DNA of 64,000 bases from Candidatus Sulfopaludibacter sp. SbA3 (lineage in GTDB: Bacteria > Acidobacteriota > Vicinamibacteria > Vicinamibacterales > UBA2999), in contig CAMDNQ010000001.1 of the NCBI GenBank assembly GCA_945903265.1, positions 1 through 64,000 on the forward strand, read 5' to 3'. The number at the start of each line of letters is the position of its first letter. Position 1 is the stretch's first letter. The notes under the pieces are model-generated. The model searched no databases. It was given only the letters and a program-made list of their open reading frames with translations, and had not been told where the DNA came from. Positions 34,201 to 43,087 of the stretch are shown one piece after another. Position numbers and translations under genes: made by a program.

Positions 34201-34856
34201 TCGAAACGCAGCATCTGTCCAAGTTGTACAGCCGGGGTTTGTACGCCCTGCGCGATCTCACGATCAACGTCGCCAAAGGCGAGTTCGTGTTCCTCACGGG
34301 CCCGAGCGGCGCGGGCAAGTCGACCTTGCTTCGCCTGCTGCTGCTCCAGGAGCGCCCGAGCGAAGGCGAGATCTTCGTCAACGGACACAATCTCGCCACG
34401 CTGTCGCGCAGCGATATCCAGGAGTACCGGCGCGGCATCGGGTTCATCTTCCAGGACTTCAAGCTCATTCCGACGCGCACGGTGCTCGAGAACGTCTCGT
34501 TCGTTCCCGAGGTGCTTGGCGTGCCGGCGGCGCAGCAGAAGCGCCGCGCGTTCCAGGTGCTGAAGTGGGTGGGCCTGCAGCACAGGATGAACGCGCTGCC
34601 GCAGGACCTGTCCGGAGGCGAACAGCAGCGGGTCGCGATTGCCCGGGCGCTCGCGAGCGAACCCGTGCTCCTGCTGGCCGACGAACCGACCGGCAACCTC
34701 GACCCGGATCTCTCGCTCGAAATCATGAACCTGCTGCGTGAAGTGAATGCGGGCGGCACCACCGTACTGGTGGCGACGCACGACCGCGAGCTCATTCGCC
34801 TGGTGGGCCGCCGGACGATTACGCTCGACGGGGGCCACATGGTGGAGGTCGCGTGA
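34197..34856 (+). CDS. ftsE: Cell division ATP-binding protein FtsE
   Basis: A 219-aa ATPase of the FtsEX complex, which activates septal peptidoglycan hydrolases. It has TGPSGAGKSTLLRLLLLQERPSEGEI (Walker A), LSGGEQQRVAIARAL (signature), LLADEPTGNLDPDLS (Walker B) and an H-loop (ATHD). The N-terminus MIETQHLSKLYSRGLYALRDLTINVAKGEFVFLTG is typical of FtsE. The ATG overlaps the gatB stop and the TGA overlaps the GTG of ftsX. Confidence 0.96.
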   Translation: MIETQHLSKLYSRGLYALRDLTINVAKGEFVFLTGPSGAGKSTLLRLLLLQERPSEGEIFVNGHNLATLSRSDIQEYRRGIGFIFQDFKLIPTRTVLENVSFVPEVLGVPAAQQKRRAFQVLKWVGLQHRMNALPQDLSGGEQQRVAIARALASEPVLLLADEPTGNLDPDLSLEIMNLLREVNAGGTTVLVATHDRELIRLVGRRTITLDGGHMVEVA

Positions 34857-35740
34857 GGGCGATCGATTACGCGCTTCGGGAAGGGTGGGCCAGTCTCTGG
34901 CGCAGCCGCGGCTCGAGCGCCTTTGCGATTCTGGCGATCGCGCTCGCCATGATCGTGATGGGAACGCTGCTCCTGGTGACCTGGAACGTCGAGCGGCTGC
35001 TGGCGCAGTGGGCCTCGGCCGCGGAGTTCTCCGTGTATCTCCGCGACGATGCCTCGTCTGAGCAGCGGGGGGCGATTGAGACGGCGATCGACAGCAGCGG
35101 CGTGGTCGAGCAGCGCGAGTATGTCTCCAAAGCGGACGCGATCGGCCGGTTCCGCCGCGAGTTCGCCGAACTGGCGTCGCTGACAGAGAGCTTCGAGGAC
35201 AATCCGTTTCCGGCGTCGCTCGAGATCCGCATCCGGCCCGATGCCGAACAGGATGGCCGCGCCGGGGCGCTCGTCCAGCAGGTGGCGGGATTACCGGGCG
35301 TCGCGGATGTCCGGTACGACCGGGAGTGGATCGGGCGGCTGGCGGCGGGCCTCTCCGCGATCCGCGGCGCGGGTCTGCTCCTCGCGGTGGTCATGGCGCT
35401 GGCCGCTGCGCTGACGGTGGCGAGTGTCGTCCGGCTGGGAATGAACGCCAGGCGCCAGGAAATCGACATCATGCAACTGGTGGGATCACCCATCGCTTTT
35501 ATCCGCGGACCGTTCATCGCGGAGGGCGTCCTCCAGGGAGGCCTCGGGGCGCTCACGGCGACGGCGTTTCTGTGGCTCGGGTTGCGCCTGGTGTCCGCGT
35601 GGTGGGGGACGGAGCTTTCCGCCCTCTTCGACGGCGGATCGATTGAGTTTCTTCCTGCGAGACTGGCGGCGGCGCTGGTGACGGGCGGGATGGCGGTCGG
35701 CGGCCTCGGCGGATTTGCCGCCTCCCGGCACGCGATTTAA
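34853..35740 (+). CDS. ftsX: Cell division membrane protein FtsX
   Basis: A 295-aa permease-like partner of FtsE. Helix 1 is FAILAIALAMIVMGTLLLVTW. A periplasmic domain of about 130 residues (EFSVYLRDDASSEQRGAIETAI...YVSKADAIGRFRREF...NPFPASLEIRIRPDA) follows, then three helices (LLAVVMALAAALTVASVVRL; GLGALTATAFLWLGL; LVTGGMAVGGLGG). This is the standard four-helix FtsX layout. The start is GTG 34853, overlapping the ftsE stop (GTGA). Confidence 0.95.
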   Translation: MRAIDYALREGWASLWRSRGSSAFAILAIALAMIVMGTLLLVTWNVERLLAQWASAAEFSVYLRDDASSEQRGAIETAIDSSGVVEQREYVSKADAIGRFRREFAELASLTESFEDNPFPASLEIRIRPDAEQDGRAGALVQQVAGLPGVADVRYDREWIGRLAAGLSAIRGAGLLLAVVMALAAALTVASVVRLGMNARRQEIDIMQLVGSPIAFIRGPFIAEGVLQGGLGALTATAFLWLGLRLVSAWWGTELSALFDGGSIEFLPARLAAALVTGGMAVGGLGGFAASRHAI

Positions 35741-35769
35741 CGCGTGATTCGCGGCGGTGGCCGGCCGGA

Positions 35770-35799
35770 TTGACAGGCTCGAATGGGGCTCGCTACACT
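35770..35799 (+). promoter_or_regulatory. Sigma-70-type promoter
   Basis: TTGACA (35770-35775), an 18-base spacer and TACACT (35794-35799). The -35 is a perfect consensus. GAGGG at 35801-35805 serves as ribosome-binding site for the ATG at 35818. It probably starts the long co-directional run that continues to RNase R. Confidence 0.7.
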
Positions 35800-35817
35800 T
35801 GAGGGAAATCACAGCCT

Positions 35818-36129
35818 ATGGCGCTGGCAAGGAACCGGGTGTCACGCTTTCTCTCCGATTCTCGTCCACAGGCAGAGCCTACCTTTTTTTCCCTGACCAA
35901 CTTCTACCGCGAAGAATTCGTGAAGTGCCAGCGGTGCATCGATGCGCACCGTGAGTACTATTCGGAGCGCACGATCGCCGAGGTCGAGAACGCGCTCACC
36001 AAGGTGCTCGGGCAGCTCGATCACCTGTGCGCCAAGGAGGACGCCGACAAGATCGTCAGCCGGCTCCTTCAGCAGTTCGACACCCTGACCCGCCTCTCCG
36101 TCTGGTCCGACCCCCGACAGATTCACTGA
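35818..36129 (+). CDS. Small helical protein of unknown function
   Basis: A 103-aa protein, not recognised. The N-terminus is basic (ARNRVSRFLSDSR), followed by a helical body with CQRC (about residues 37-40) and CAKEDADKIVSRLLQQFDTL. There is no signal peptide. The two cysteines of CxxC plus a later Cys/His do not form a complete recognisable zinc site. It has a strong promoter and a good ribosome-binding site. Its stop is embedded in the sequence CTGA that probably starts the glycerate kinase gene, so the two are coupled. Confidence 0.75.
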   Translation: MALARNRVSRFLSDSRPQAEPTFFSLTNFYREEFVKCQRCIDAHREYYSERTIAEVENALTKVLGQLDHLCAKEDADKIVSRLLQQFDTLTRLSVWSDPRQIH

Positions 36130-37466
36130 CAGTTCCACCCGAAGATTCCCGACAGCACCTCACGTCCGTCATCCGCGCGGCGCTCGCGGCGGTTGATGCC
36201 GGTCGTCTGATTCGGGGCGCCGTCGTGGCTCCCGATGTGGAGCGCGCGCTGCGCGGTGCGGCTGCCGTGGACGTCATTGCGGCGGGGAAGGCCGCGGGGC
36301 CGATGCTGGGCGCGTTTGTCGCGGCGGCGCCGCACTCGCTCCGCCAGGCGATCGGCATGGCCGCGCAGGATGCGCCGGCGCTGCCGCCTCTCGCACGCTG
36401 GCATCGGACCGTTCACCCCGTTCCCGATGAGCGAAGCGTCGCCGCGGCGCGCGACGCGCTTGACACCGCCACGGCGGCCGGCCGCGACGATCTGCTCGTC
36501 CTCCTGCTGTCCGGAGGCGCATCGTCCATCATGGCGCTGCCCGTGGACGGTGTGACGCTGGCCGACAAGCAGCAGACCTCGAAGCAGCTTCTGTCGCTCG
36601 GGGCCGAAATCCACGATCTCAACACCGTGCGCAAGCACCTCTCGAGCATCAAGGGCGGCCGTCTGGCGGCGGCGCACGCCGGGCGGACGATCACGCTCGC
36701 GTTGTCCGATGTCGTCGGCGACGACCTGTCGTCGATCGGGTCAGGACCGACAGTGCCCGATCGGACCACCTACGCTGACGCGCTCGCCGTGCTGGACTCG
36801 TACGGGGGGAGGAGCGCGTTTCCGACGCGAGTCGTCCAGCATCTGATGCGGGGAGCGAGCGGCGCGGTGCCCGAATCGCCGAAACCGGGAGACCCTCGCC
36901 TCGCCCGATCGCACGCCACGGTCATTGGCGGGATCCGTACGGCCATGAATGGTGCCCGCGACGCAGCGGAATCACTTGGCTACGTCGTCCACATGATCGA
37001 CACGCCAGTCACCGGAGAGGCGAGCGTCGCCGCGGCCGAACTGCTGGAGTACGTGGGGCGGATTCCAGAGCTCGGGGAGCGTTCATCGAGCCGTGGATCC
37101 GCCGGCCGTCCGGGTCTGTGCATCATCTCCGGTGGAGAAACGACCGTGCGCACGGCCGGATCGGGAAAGGGAGGCCGTAACCAGGAATTCGCGCTGGCGC
37201 TGACCCGCGGGCTCGATCAGCTGGGCTCCGATGTCGTTGCCGCGAGCGTGGGCACCGATGGTGTCGACGGTCCTACAGATGCGGCTGGGGCCCTCGTCGA
37301 CTCAACGACCGTCCGACGCGCGATCGCGGCCGGGGCTGGCGACGTCGAGCGCTATCTTCGCGAACACAACAGCTATCTCTTTTTTGACCGGCTCGGTGAT
37401 TTGATTCGCACCGGGCCCACCGGCACGAATGTCGGTGACTTGCACGTGGTACTTGTAGGGTCTTGA
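36126..37466 (+). CDS. Glycerate 2-kinase, DUF4147/MOFRL type
   Basis: A 446-aa kinase phosphorylating D-glycerate to 2-phosphoglycerate. The N-terminal DUF4147 domain is evident (VIAAGKAAGPMLGAF; LLVLLLSGGASSIMALPVDGVTLADKQQTSKQLLSLGAEIHDLNTVRKHLSSIKGGRL; LALSDVVGDDLSSIGSGPTVPD). So is the C-terminal MOFRL domain (ISGGETTVRTAGSGKGGRNQEFALALTRGLD...GTDGVDGPTDAAGALVD). The start is unclear: no ATG, GTG or TTG lies at the expected place. A CTG at 36126 overlaps the upstream TGA (CTGA) and gives a normal family length. A GTG at 36027 would overlap the previous gene by 103 bases. Confidence 0.88.
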   Translation: MTVPPEDSRQHLTSVIRAALAAVDAGRLIRGAVVAPDVERALRGAAAVDVIAAGKAAGPMLGAFVAAAPHSLRQAIGMAAQDAPALPPLARWHRTVHPVPDERSVAAARDALDTATAAGRDDLLVLLLSGGASSIMALPVDGVTLADKQQTSKQLLSLGAEIHDLNTVRKHLSSIKGGRLAAAHAGRTITLALSDVVGDDLSSIGSGPTVPDRTTYADALAVLDSYGGRSAFPTRVVQHLMRGASGAVPESPKPGDPRLARSHATVIGGIRTAMNGARDAAESLGYVVHMIDTPVTGEASVAAAELLEYVGRIPELGERSSSRGSAGRPGLCIISGGETTVRTAGSGKGGRNQEFALALTRGLDQLGSDVVAASVGTDGVDGPTDAAGALVDSTTVRRAIAAGAGDVERYLREHNSYLFFDRLGDLIRTGPTGTNVGDLHVVLVGS

Positions 37467-37507
37467 CGGTATGGTCGGTCTCAGGACTGAGCTAGGTTAA
37501 GATCAAG

Positions 37508-37741
37508 ATGTTGCCCACTGTGTCTTTCGGATTGCTTGGCGCCGCTGCCCTCATGTTCCTGTTAAGTGAGCGGTCAGCGTACGCCTACATCGATCCCGGC
37601 ATGGGGAGCCTTGCGTATCAGACGGCGCTTTCGTTGCTCCTGGGTCTTGGACTCATGCTGCGGCAGTCCCGCCACGCCATCGCGCGGTTCGTCAGGCGCC
37701 TTCGGGGTCTTCCAGCTGCGCCGGACGACACTCAACACTGA
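37508..37741 (+). CDS. Small membrane protein with YIDPG motif
   Basis: A 77-aa protein with an N-terminal hydrophobic segment or signal (VSFGLLGAAALMFLLSERSAYA), then AYIDPGMGSLAYQTALSLLLGLGLML (second membrane helix) and a basic cytoplasmic tail (RQSRHAIARFVRRLRG). The AYIDPGxGS motif at the start of the second segment recurs in small membrane proteins beside polysaccharide and glycan-modification genes. The function is unknown. It precedes a NoeA-like methyltransferase by 14 bases and a membrane phosphatase-fold enzyme, and probably belongs to the same envelope-modifying cassette. Confidence 0.75.
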   Translation: MLPTVSFGLLGAAALMFLLSERSAYAYIDPGMGSLAYQTALSLLLGLGLMLRQSRHAIARFVRRLRGLPAAPDDTQH

Positions 37742-37755
37742 TCCAGACTGAGTCC

Positions 37756-39096
37756 GTGCCATCGGAAAGACTTCCTGGCTCTTTCCGCGATCCTGCCGGC
37801 CATGTCTTTGTTGCCGATGGGATTCTCTACCGCCGAATTGAACCAGCTGGCGCCGAGGCCTATCGGACGCTCATGCAGTCCGGGCTGTACGCCCCCTTGG
37901 TCGCAGATGGCGATCTGTTACCTCACGACGAGATGGAGCCTGGGACCATCCGCCCCGAGCGGATTCCGATGGTCTCGTATCCCTACGAATGGTGCTTCTC
38001 GCAGCTTCGCGACGCGGCGCTGCTGACACTGCGCGTGCAGCGCCGCGCGATGGCGTTCGGGATGTCGCTCAAAGACGCCAGCGCGTACAACGTCCAGTTC
38101 CGTTGCGGACGCCCCGTCTTCATCGACACGCTGTCGTTTGAGCCGCGCCGCCCTGGACCATGGCTCGCCTATCGCCAGTTCTGCGAGCACTTCTACGCGC
38201 CGCTTCTGCTCTGGAGCCTGGGCGATGCACGGCTTGCGCGCCTTGGACAGTCCTTCCTCGACGGTGTTCCGCTGGACCTGGCGTCCACGCTCTTGCCGAA
38301 GGGTTCGTGGCTGCGGGCAGGTCCGTTGCTGCACGTTCACCTTCACGCCGCCGCCGCAGCGCGTCTGGCGCGGCGGACCGGCGCGCGCCCGCAGGTTGCC
38401 GCCAGCGGACGGGGCATTGAGGGATTGCTCGATAGTCTCGACCGGGCGGTGGCCGCGACGCGGTGGGCTCCTGACAGTTCCTGGACGAAGTATTACGGCG
38501 CGGACTGCAGCTACGACGGCGACGCGCTTGCGCAAAAGGTCGAGGCCGTCACGGCGTGGATCCAGCAGGTTGGGCCGACCGCGGTGTGGGATCTCGGGGC
38601 AAACACGGGCCTCTTCAGTGCGATTGCCGCGCGGGACGCCGCGCTGGTCGTCGCGTTCGACGCCGACCCGGCCTGCGTTGAAAGAATGTACAGGGACGCG
38701 CGAAGCTCGCGGCTCCCGCTGCTGCCGCTTGTCATGGATCTGGGCGCGCCCAGTCCGGCGATTGGCTGGGCCAACGAAGAACGGATGACGCTCGAGCAGC
38801 GCGGCCCCTCGGCACTCGTCCTTGCGCTGGCCCTCGTACACCATCTGGCGATCGGCAACAACGTCCCGCTCCCCGCCATTGCCGCGTATCTGGCGCGCCT
38901 GGCCCGGCGACTGATTATCGAGTTCGTGCCGAAGTCGGACTCCATGGTTCAGCAGATGCTCGCAGGCCGTGACGATGTCTTCCCCGATTACACGCAGGAA
39001 CAATTCGAGCAGGCGTTCGACGCGCACTTCATCATCGATGCGCGTCAGACGGTCGGGGCCTCTGGCCGGGTGCTGTTCCTGATGACGCTGCGATGA
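37756..39096 (+). CDS. NoeA-like SAM-dependent methyltransferase
   Basis: A 446-aa protein starting at GTG 37756. The N-terminal half (about 1-230) contains a kinase-like-looking patch FGMSLKDASAYNVQFRCGRPVFIDTLSFE, as in NoeA-related nodulation proteins. The C-terminal half is a Rossmann methyltransferase with motif I VWDLGANTGLFSAIAARD and VVAFDADPACVERMYRDA. NoeA-like proteins are implicated in modification of glycan signals or surface polysaccharides; the acceptor here is unknown. The stop overlaps the ATG of the next gene (ATGA), so it is translated together with the phosphatase-fold enzyme. Confidence 0.8.
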   Translation: MPSERLPGSFRDPAGHVFVADGILYRRIEPAGAEAYRTLMQSGLYAPLVADGDLLPHDEMEPGTIRPERIPMVSYPYEWCFSQLRDAALLTLRVQRRAMAFGMSLKDASAYNVQFRCGRPVFIDTLSFEPRRPGPWLAYRQFCEHFYAPLLLWSLGDARLARLGQSFLDGVPLDLASTLLPKGSWLRAGPLLHVHLHAAAAARLARRTGARPQVAASGRGIEGLLDSLDRAVAATRWAPDSSWTKYYGADCSYDGDALAQKVEAVTAWIQQVGPTAVWDLGANTGLFSAIAARDAALVVAFDADPACVERMYRDARSSRLPLLPLVMDLGAPSPAIGWANEERMTLEQRGPSALVLALALVHHLAIGNNVPLPAIAAYLARLARRLIIEFVPKSDSMVQQMLAGRDDVFPDYTQEQFEQAFDAHFIIDARQTVGASGRVLFLMTLR

Positions 39097-40577
39097 TCAT
39101 GTGGAGGCGGCTGCTCATCTCCGCGTGGCTTGGGTTCGCCCTCGCCGGCCTCTTCTTCTATCCGCTCGCCGTCGCGCTCGGCAGCGAGAGCTTCTATCTC
39201 CAATGGCAGCCGCGCGACAGCGTGGAAATGGCGGTTGCCTGGATGGTGCTCGCGATGCTCCTCGGCATCGCCGTATTTCATCTGTGGGGCCGGTCGACGC
39301 GCGCGGCGGCAGCGGCGCTGCTGGCCATCAGCGTGGTGCCGCTGGCGTCGTTTGCCTCGGGCTTCGCCCGGCAGCTGCCGTTCGACGATCTGCTGAGAGG
39401 CGTGTGGGAGAGTCGGGCGGTGGCGATCGGTGTGCCGGCGGGTGTGATGCTGCTCGCAGGCTCCGTGTTCGTACGGTCACCTCTCAGCTTCTCCCGGTGG
39501 CTTCGGCGGCTGTTGATTGTGCTGTCCCCGGTCTCACTTGTGGTCCTGGCCGCGCTCATCACATCGTCCTCGGGCCGCTCGACCGTCACGGCTATGACTC
39601 GACCAGCGCCGGCTCCGGTAAGTGGCGAGACCGGCTGCGCGCCGATGCTGGCGCTGCTCTTCGACGAGCTCTCTTTTTCATATCTCTATGACGCCGACGG
39701 AAAAATACGGCGCGAGTTCCCGGCGATTGAGGCTCTGGCGAACGCCGCCGTGAACTACACGTCCGCAGAGGCGCCATCCGGGGAAACCCTGGTGTCGCTG
39801 CCGGCTCTGCTGGCGGCCCGGCACGTGCGCGACATTCGAGTCGAGGACGACAGGCTGCTCGAGTTGACGGAGGATGGCCGCCTCGTCGCATTCAACGCGA
39901 CCGATGGCAACGGATTGTTCGGCACGGCCAGGCGGCTCGGTTTCACAACCGAAATGGCGGGATACTATTTACCCTACTGCGAGCTTCTCGGCGATCTGGT
40001 CGACAGGTGTCAATCGCTGAGCTTTTACAATGTCTCCACGGCGGGCGACGGATTCTCGCCGGCCAACGCGGCGCTGACCACATTGGTGCTGTGGCCGCGG
40101 CAGTTTCCGTTTGGTGTGTTCAAGAACCTGGCGTTCGGGCCGCTTCAACGCGACCTGGTGGAAGACACTGCAGAGTTCGCTCTGCGCCCGATGACGGCGG
40201 CGCCTCCGCTGTTTCGTTTCGTCCACTTCAGCGTGCCGCATTTGCCGTTCGTGTTTGGTCCTGATGGATACGATCCGCCGTTTGACCCGCTGCGAACGTC
40301 GCCGGACACGGAGTACGTCAGACAACTGCAGTATGTCGATCGCCTCGTCGGCGACGCCGTCGGGGCCCTCCGCAGGTCCGGACTCTATGAGTCCTCGACC
40401 GTGGTACTCCTTTCGGATCATGGCTTCAGGTTCGGCGGTCGTGAGCAACGCCGGCTGCAGATACCGTTCATTGCCAAGATGCCCCATCAGGACACGCGCA
40501 TCGACATGGCCTCTCCCGTCCGCGGCGAGATACTCCTCAAGCGCGTACTGGAGCAGTCGTGCGGTCTGAAGTCATGA
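39093..40577 (+). CDS. Membrane alkaline-phosphatase-superfamily enzyme
   Basis: A 494-aa protein with about four N-terminal membrane helices (residues 5-30, 45-65, 70-90, 135-155), then a periplasmic alkaline-phosphatase-superfamily domain. Metal-site motifs are LLFDELS, HFSVPHLPF and LLSDHGFRFGG. The nucleophile is probably the Thr in SGETLVSLPALLA, as in phosphoethanolamine/phosphoglycerol transferases rather than Cys-type sulfatases. Transfer or removal of a charged group on a surface glycan or lipid is likely. Both ends overlap neighbours by four bases: the methyltransferase upstream and RNase R downstream. Confidence 0.82.
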   Translation: MIMWRRLLISAWLGFALAGLFFYPLAVALGSESFYLQWQPRDSVEMAVAWMVLAMLLGIAVFHLWGRSTRAAAAALLAISVVPLASFASGFARQLPFDDLLRGVWESRAVAIGVPAGVMLLAGSVFVRSPLSFSRWLRRLLIVLSPVSLVVLAALITSSSGRSTVTAMTRPAPAPVSGETGCAPMLALLFDELSFSYLYDADGKIRREFPAIEALANAAVNYTSAEAPSGETLVSLPALLAARHVRDIRVEDDRLLELTEDGRLVAFNATDGNGLFGTARRLGFTTEMAGYYLPYCELLGDLVDRCQSLSFYNVSTAGDGFSPANAALTTLVLWPRQFPFGVFKNLAFGPLQRDLVEDTAEFALRPMTAAPPLFRFVHFSVPHLPFVFGPDGYDPPFDPLRTSPDTEYVRQLQYVDRLVGDAVGALRRSGLYESSTVVLLSDHGFRFGGREQRRLQIPFIAKMPHQDTRIDMASPVRGEILLKRVLEQSCGLKS

Positions 40578-42838
40578 GTTCACGCGACGAGATTCTTCGC
40601 ATCATCCGCGACACCGTCCACCATCCGGCCACCGCACGAGAGCTTGCCCAGATCCTCAAGATTCCCCGCGAAGAGCGCAGCAGCTTCAAGCGCCAGCTGG
40701 AGGCATTCGTCACCGACGGCGTTCTCCTCAAGATTCGGGGCAATCGGTACGGACTGGCCGAGAAGATGGACCTCGTGGTCGGCCGGCTTCAGTCCAATCC
40801 GCGCGGGTTCGGCTTCGTGGTGCCCGAGCAGCGCGACAACGACAGCAAGGACGTCTTTGTCGCCTCGCCGAATCTGATGGAGGCGATGCACGGCGATCGG
40901 GTGGTGGCCCGCATCGAGCGGCAGTCCGATCGGGGTCCCGAAGGACGCATCATTCGCATCCTGGAGCGCAGCCAGCAGACCCTGGTGGGACGGTTCGATC
41001 TCGACGGTTCGAAGATGGGTTACGTGGTGCCGTTCGACAAGCGGATTCTGACGGACGTCCATGTGCCGACGGGCGAGTGGTCGTCAGCGGAGCCCGGCGA
41101 GATGGTCCTGGTAGAGATCACGCGCTGGCCGACGGCCGCACGCGGACCGATCGGCCGCGTGGTGGAAGTGCTGGGACGGATCGAGGAACCTGGCGTCGAC
41201 ACCCAGATCATCATTCGCAAGCACGGCATTCCCGACGTTCACTCCGAAGAAGCCGTGGCGGAGGCGACGCGGATTGGCACCGCCGTCAAGGAGCGCGACA
41301 TCCGCGGGCGCACCGATTTTCGTGCGGTAACGACCGTCACCATCGACGGCGAGCACGCGCGCGACTTTGACGATGCCATCACGATCGAGCTGCTGCCGAA
41401 CGGGAGCTACTGGCTCGGCGTCCATATCGCGGACGTCTCGCACTACGTGGAGGCCGGCAGCGCGCTCGACGAGGAAGCCTACGAGCGGGGCACCTCGGTC
41501 TATTTCCCGGAGCGGGCGGTCCACATGTTCCCGTCAGAGCTCGCGACGGGGCTCTGCAGCCTGAACCCGCATGTCGACCGGCTCGTGCAGTCGTGCCTCA
41601 TGGAGGTCGATCGCCGCGGCACCGTCGTCCGCTACGAGATCCACGACGGCGTCATCAACAGCGACGCGCGCATGACGTACACGGCGGTGAACGATATCCT
41701 CACCGATCGCAACCCTGCGACGCTCGCACAGTACGTCGGGCTGGTGCCGATGTTCGAGCAGATGCACGAGCTGTTCGAGATCCTCCACGCGCGACGGCGC
41801 CGCCGGGGCTCGGTTGATTTCGACCTTCCCGAGACGGAGCTGGTGCTGACGGAGTTCGGCCAGATCGAGGCGATTCTTCCGTCCGAGCGCAACGTCGCGC
41901 ACCGGATCATCGAGGAGTTCATGCTCCTCGCCAACGAGACGGTCGCCGCGCACCTGGTCAACAACGACGCGCCGGCCTTGCACCGGGTCCACGAGCCGCC
42001 CGACGAAAAAAAGACGCTCGATTTCGACGAGTTCATTTCCACGTTGGGCTTCAGTCTCGGCGCCCACGGCCGCGCGCTGCGCCCGAAGCATTTTCAGAAG
42101 CTGATCGATCGCATCAAGGGCACGCCGGTGGAGCGTCCGATCGCCGCGCTGATGCTGCGGACGATGCAGAAGGCCCGATACGATCCGGAGTCGCTCGGCC
42201 ACTTCGGCCTGGCGGCGGAGCATTACACGCACTTTACGTCGCCGATTCGCCGGTACCCCGACCTCGTCGTCCATCGGGCGCTGCGCGAAGTCCGGCATTC
42301 GACGATCTCGGACGCGCGGCGCGAGGAGCTCGACGACGAGCTGCCGGACATCGCCAAGCACACGTCGGAGATGGAGCGGCGCGCGGACGAGGCCGAGCGC
42401 GAGCTGCTGCAATGGAAGAAAGTCCGTTTCATGGCGGACAAGGTCGGCGACGAGTTCCACGGCTTTGTCACCGGTGTGGCGGCCTTCGGTCTCTTCGTCG
42501 AACTGATCGAACATTTTGTCGAAGGCCTCGTGCACATCTCGAGCATGGCCGACGACTACTACCGGTACATCGAGCAGCAGCACATGCTCCGTGGCGAAAA
42601 CACGAAGCGCCTCTTCCGGTTGGGCGACAAAGTCACCGTTCAGGTCGTACGCGTGGACATGGAGCGCCGGCAGGTGGACCTGGGGCTCGTGGACATCCTG
42701 GAGACGATGCGGCGGGAGGAGCAGCCCCGGGGGCGGGTGACGAGTAAGGTGAAACCGAAGATCGACCGCCGCCGCAAGGCTCAGCGTCCGGGACGCCGCG
42801 AGCGTACGGCGAAGAAAAAGGGCGGTCGGCGGCGCTAG
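40574..42838 (+). CDS. rnr: Ribonuclease R
   Basis: A 754-aa 3'-5' exoribonuclease for structured RNA. An N-terminal winged-helix segment (DEILRIIRDTVHHPATARELAQILKIP) precedes cold-shock domains. The RNB catalytic domain follows (DGEHARDFDDAITIE; FTSPIRRYPDLVVHRAL), then an S1 domain (FHGFVTGVAAFGLFVELIEHFVEGLVHISSM). The Lys/Arg-rich tail (RRRKAQRPGRRERTAKKKGGRRR) is typical. The ATG at 40574 overlaps the upstream stop (ATGA). The translational link to an envelope enzyme is unusual for this gene. Confidence 0.96.
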   Translation: MSSRDEILRIIRDTVHHPATARELAQILKIPREERSSFKRQLEAFVTDGVLLKIRGNRYGLAEKMDLVVGRLQSNPRGFGFVVPEQRDNDSKDVFVASPNLMEAMHGDRVVARIERQSDRGPEGRIIRILERSQQTLVGRFDLDGSKMGYVVPFDKRILTDVHVPTGEWSSAEPGEMVLVEITRWPTAARGPIGRVVEVLGRIEEPGVDTQIIIRKHGIPDVHSEEAVAEATRIGTAVKERDIRGRTDFRAVTTVTIDGEHARDFDDAITIELLPNGSYWLGVHIADVSHYVEAGSALDEEAYERGTSVYFPERAVHMFPSELATGLCSLNPHVDRLVQSCLMEVDRRGTVVRYEIHDGVINSDARMTYTAVNDILTDRNPATLAQYVGLVPMFEQMHELFEILHARRRRRGSVDFDLPETELVLTEFGQIEAILPSERNVAHRIIEEFMLLANETVAAHLVNNDAPALHRVHEPPDEKKTLDFDEFISTLGFSLGAHGRALRPKHFQKLIDRIKGTPVERPIAALMLRTMQKARYDPESLGHFGLAAEHYTHFTSPIRRYPDLVVHRALREVRHSTISDARREELDDELPDIAKHTSEMERRADEAERELLQWKKVRFMADKVGDEFHGFVTGVAAFGLFVELIEHFVEGLVHISSMADDYYRYIEQQHMLRGENTKRLFRLGDKVTVQVVRVDMERRQVDLGLVDILETMRREEQPRGRVTSKVKPKIDRRRKAQRPGRRERTAKKKGGRRR

Positions 42839-42984
42839 GACTTTTCGGGACCCTCTTTGACGGAATCCTTGAAGTTCTTGATTCCGCGCCCGATCCCGCG
42901 GCCAATCTCCGGCAAACGGTTCGCCCCGAAGATCAGGATGATGATCGCGAGGATGATCAGCAGCTCCGGAATGCCAAGACCCAT
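42835..42984 (-). CDS. tatA: Twin-arginine translocase subunit TatA
   Basis: A 49-aa protein, MGLGIPELLIILAIIILIFG then ANRLPEIGRGIGRGIKNFKD. It has a short N-terminal membrane helix, the FG hinge and an amphipathic helix with the conserved LPxxGxxxG pattern and FK motif. It is shorter than usual TatA (about 60-90 aa), lacking most of the polar tail. AAGGGA precedes the ATG at 42984. The stop overlaps the RNase R stop region by four bases on the opposite strand. Tat substrates exist in this window (Tat signal at 3315-3270). Confidence 0.9.
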   Translation of the reverse strand: MGLGIPELLIILAIIILIFGANRLPEIGRGIGRGIKNFKDSVKEGPEKS

Positions 42985-43087
42985 GTGTTCCCTTCAGGTG
43001 ACAGAGGAGTGAAGGCGGGATTGTACCATGCTCCCTCCAGCGCCCCTCCAGACGGAACGGGATTTGAACTACCTCCACGGTAGCCAT

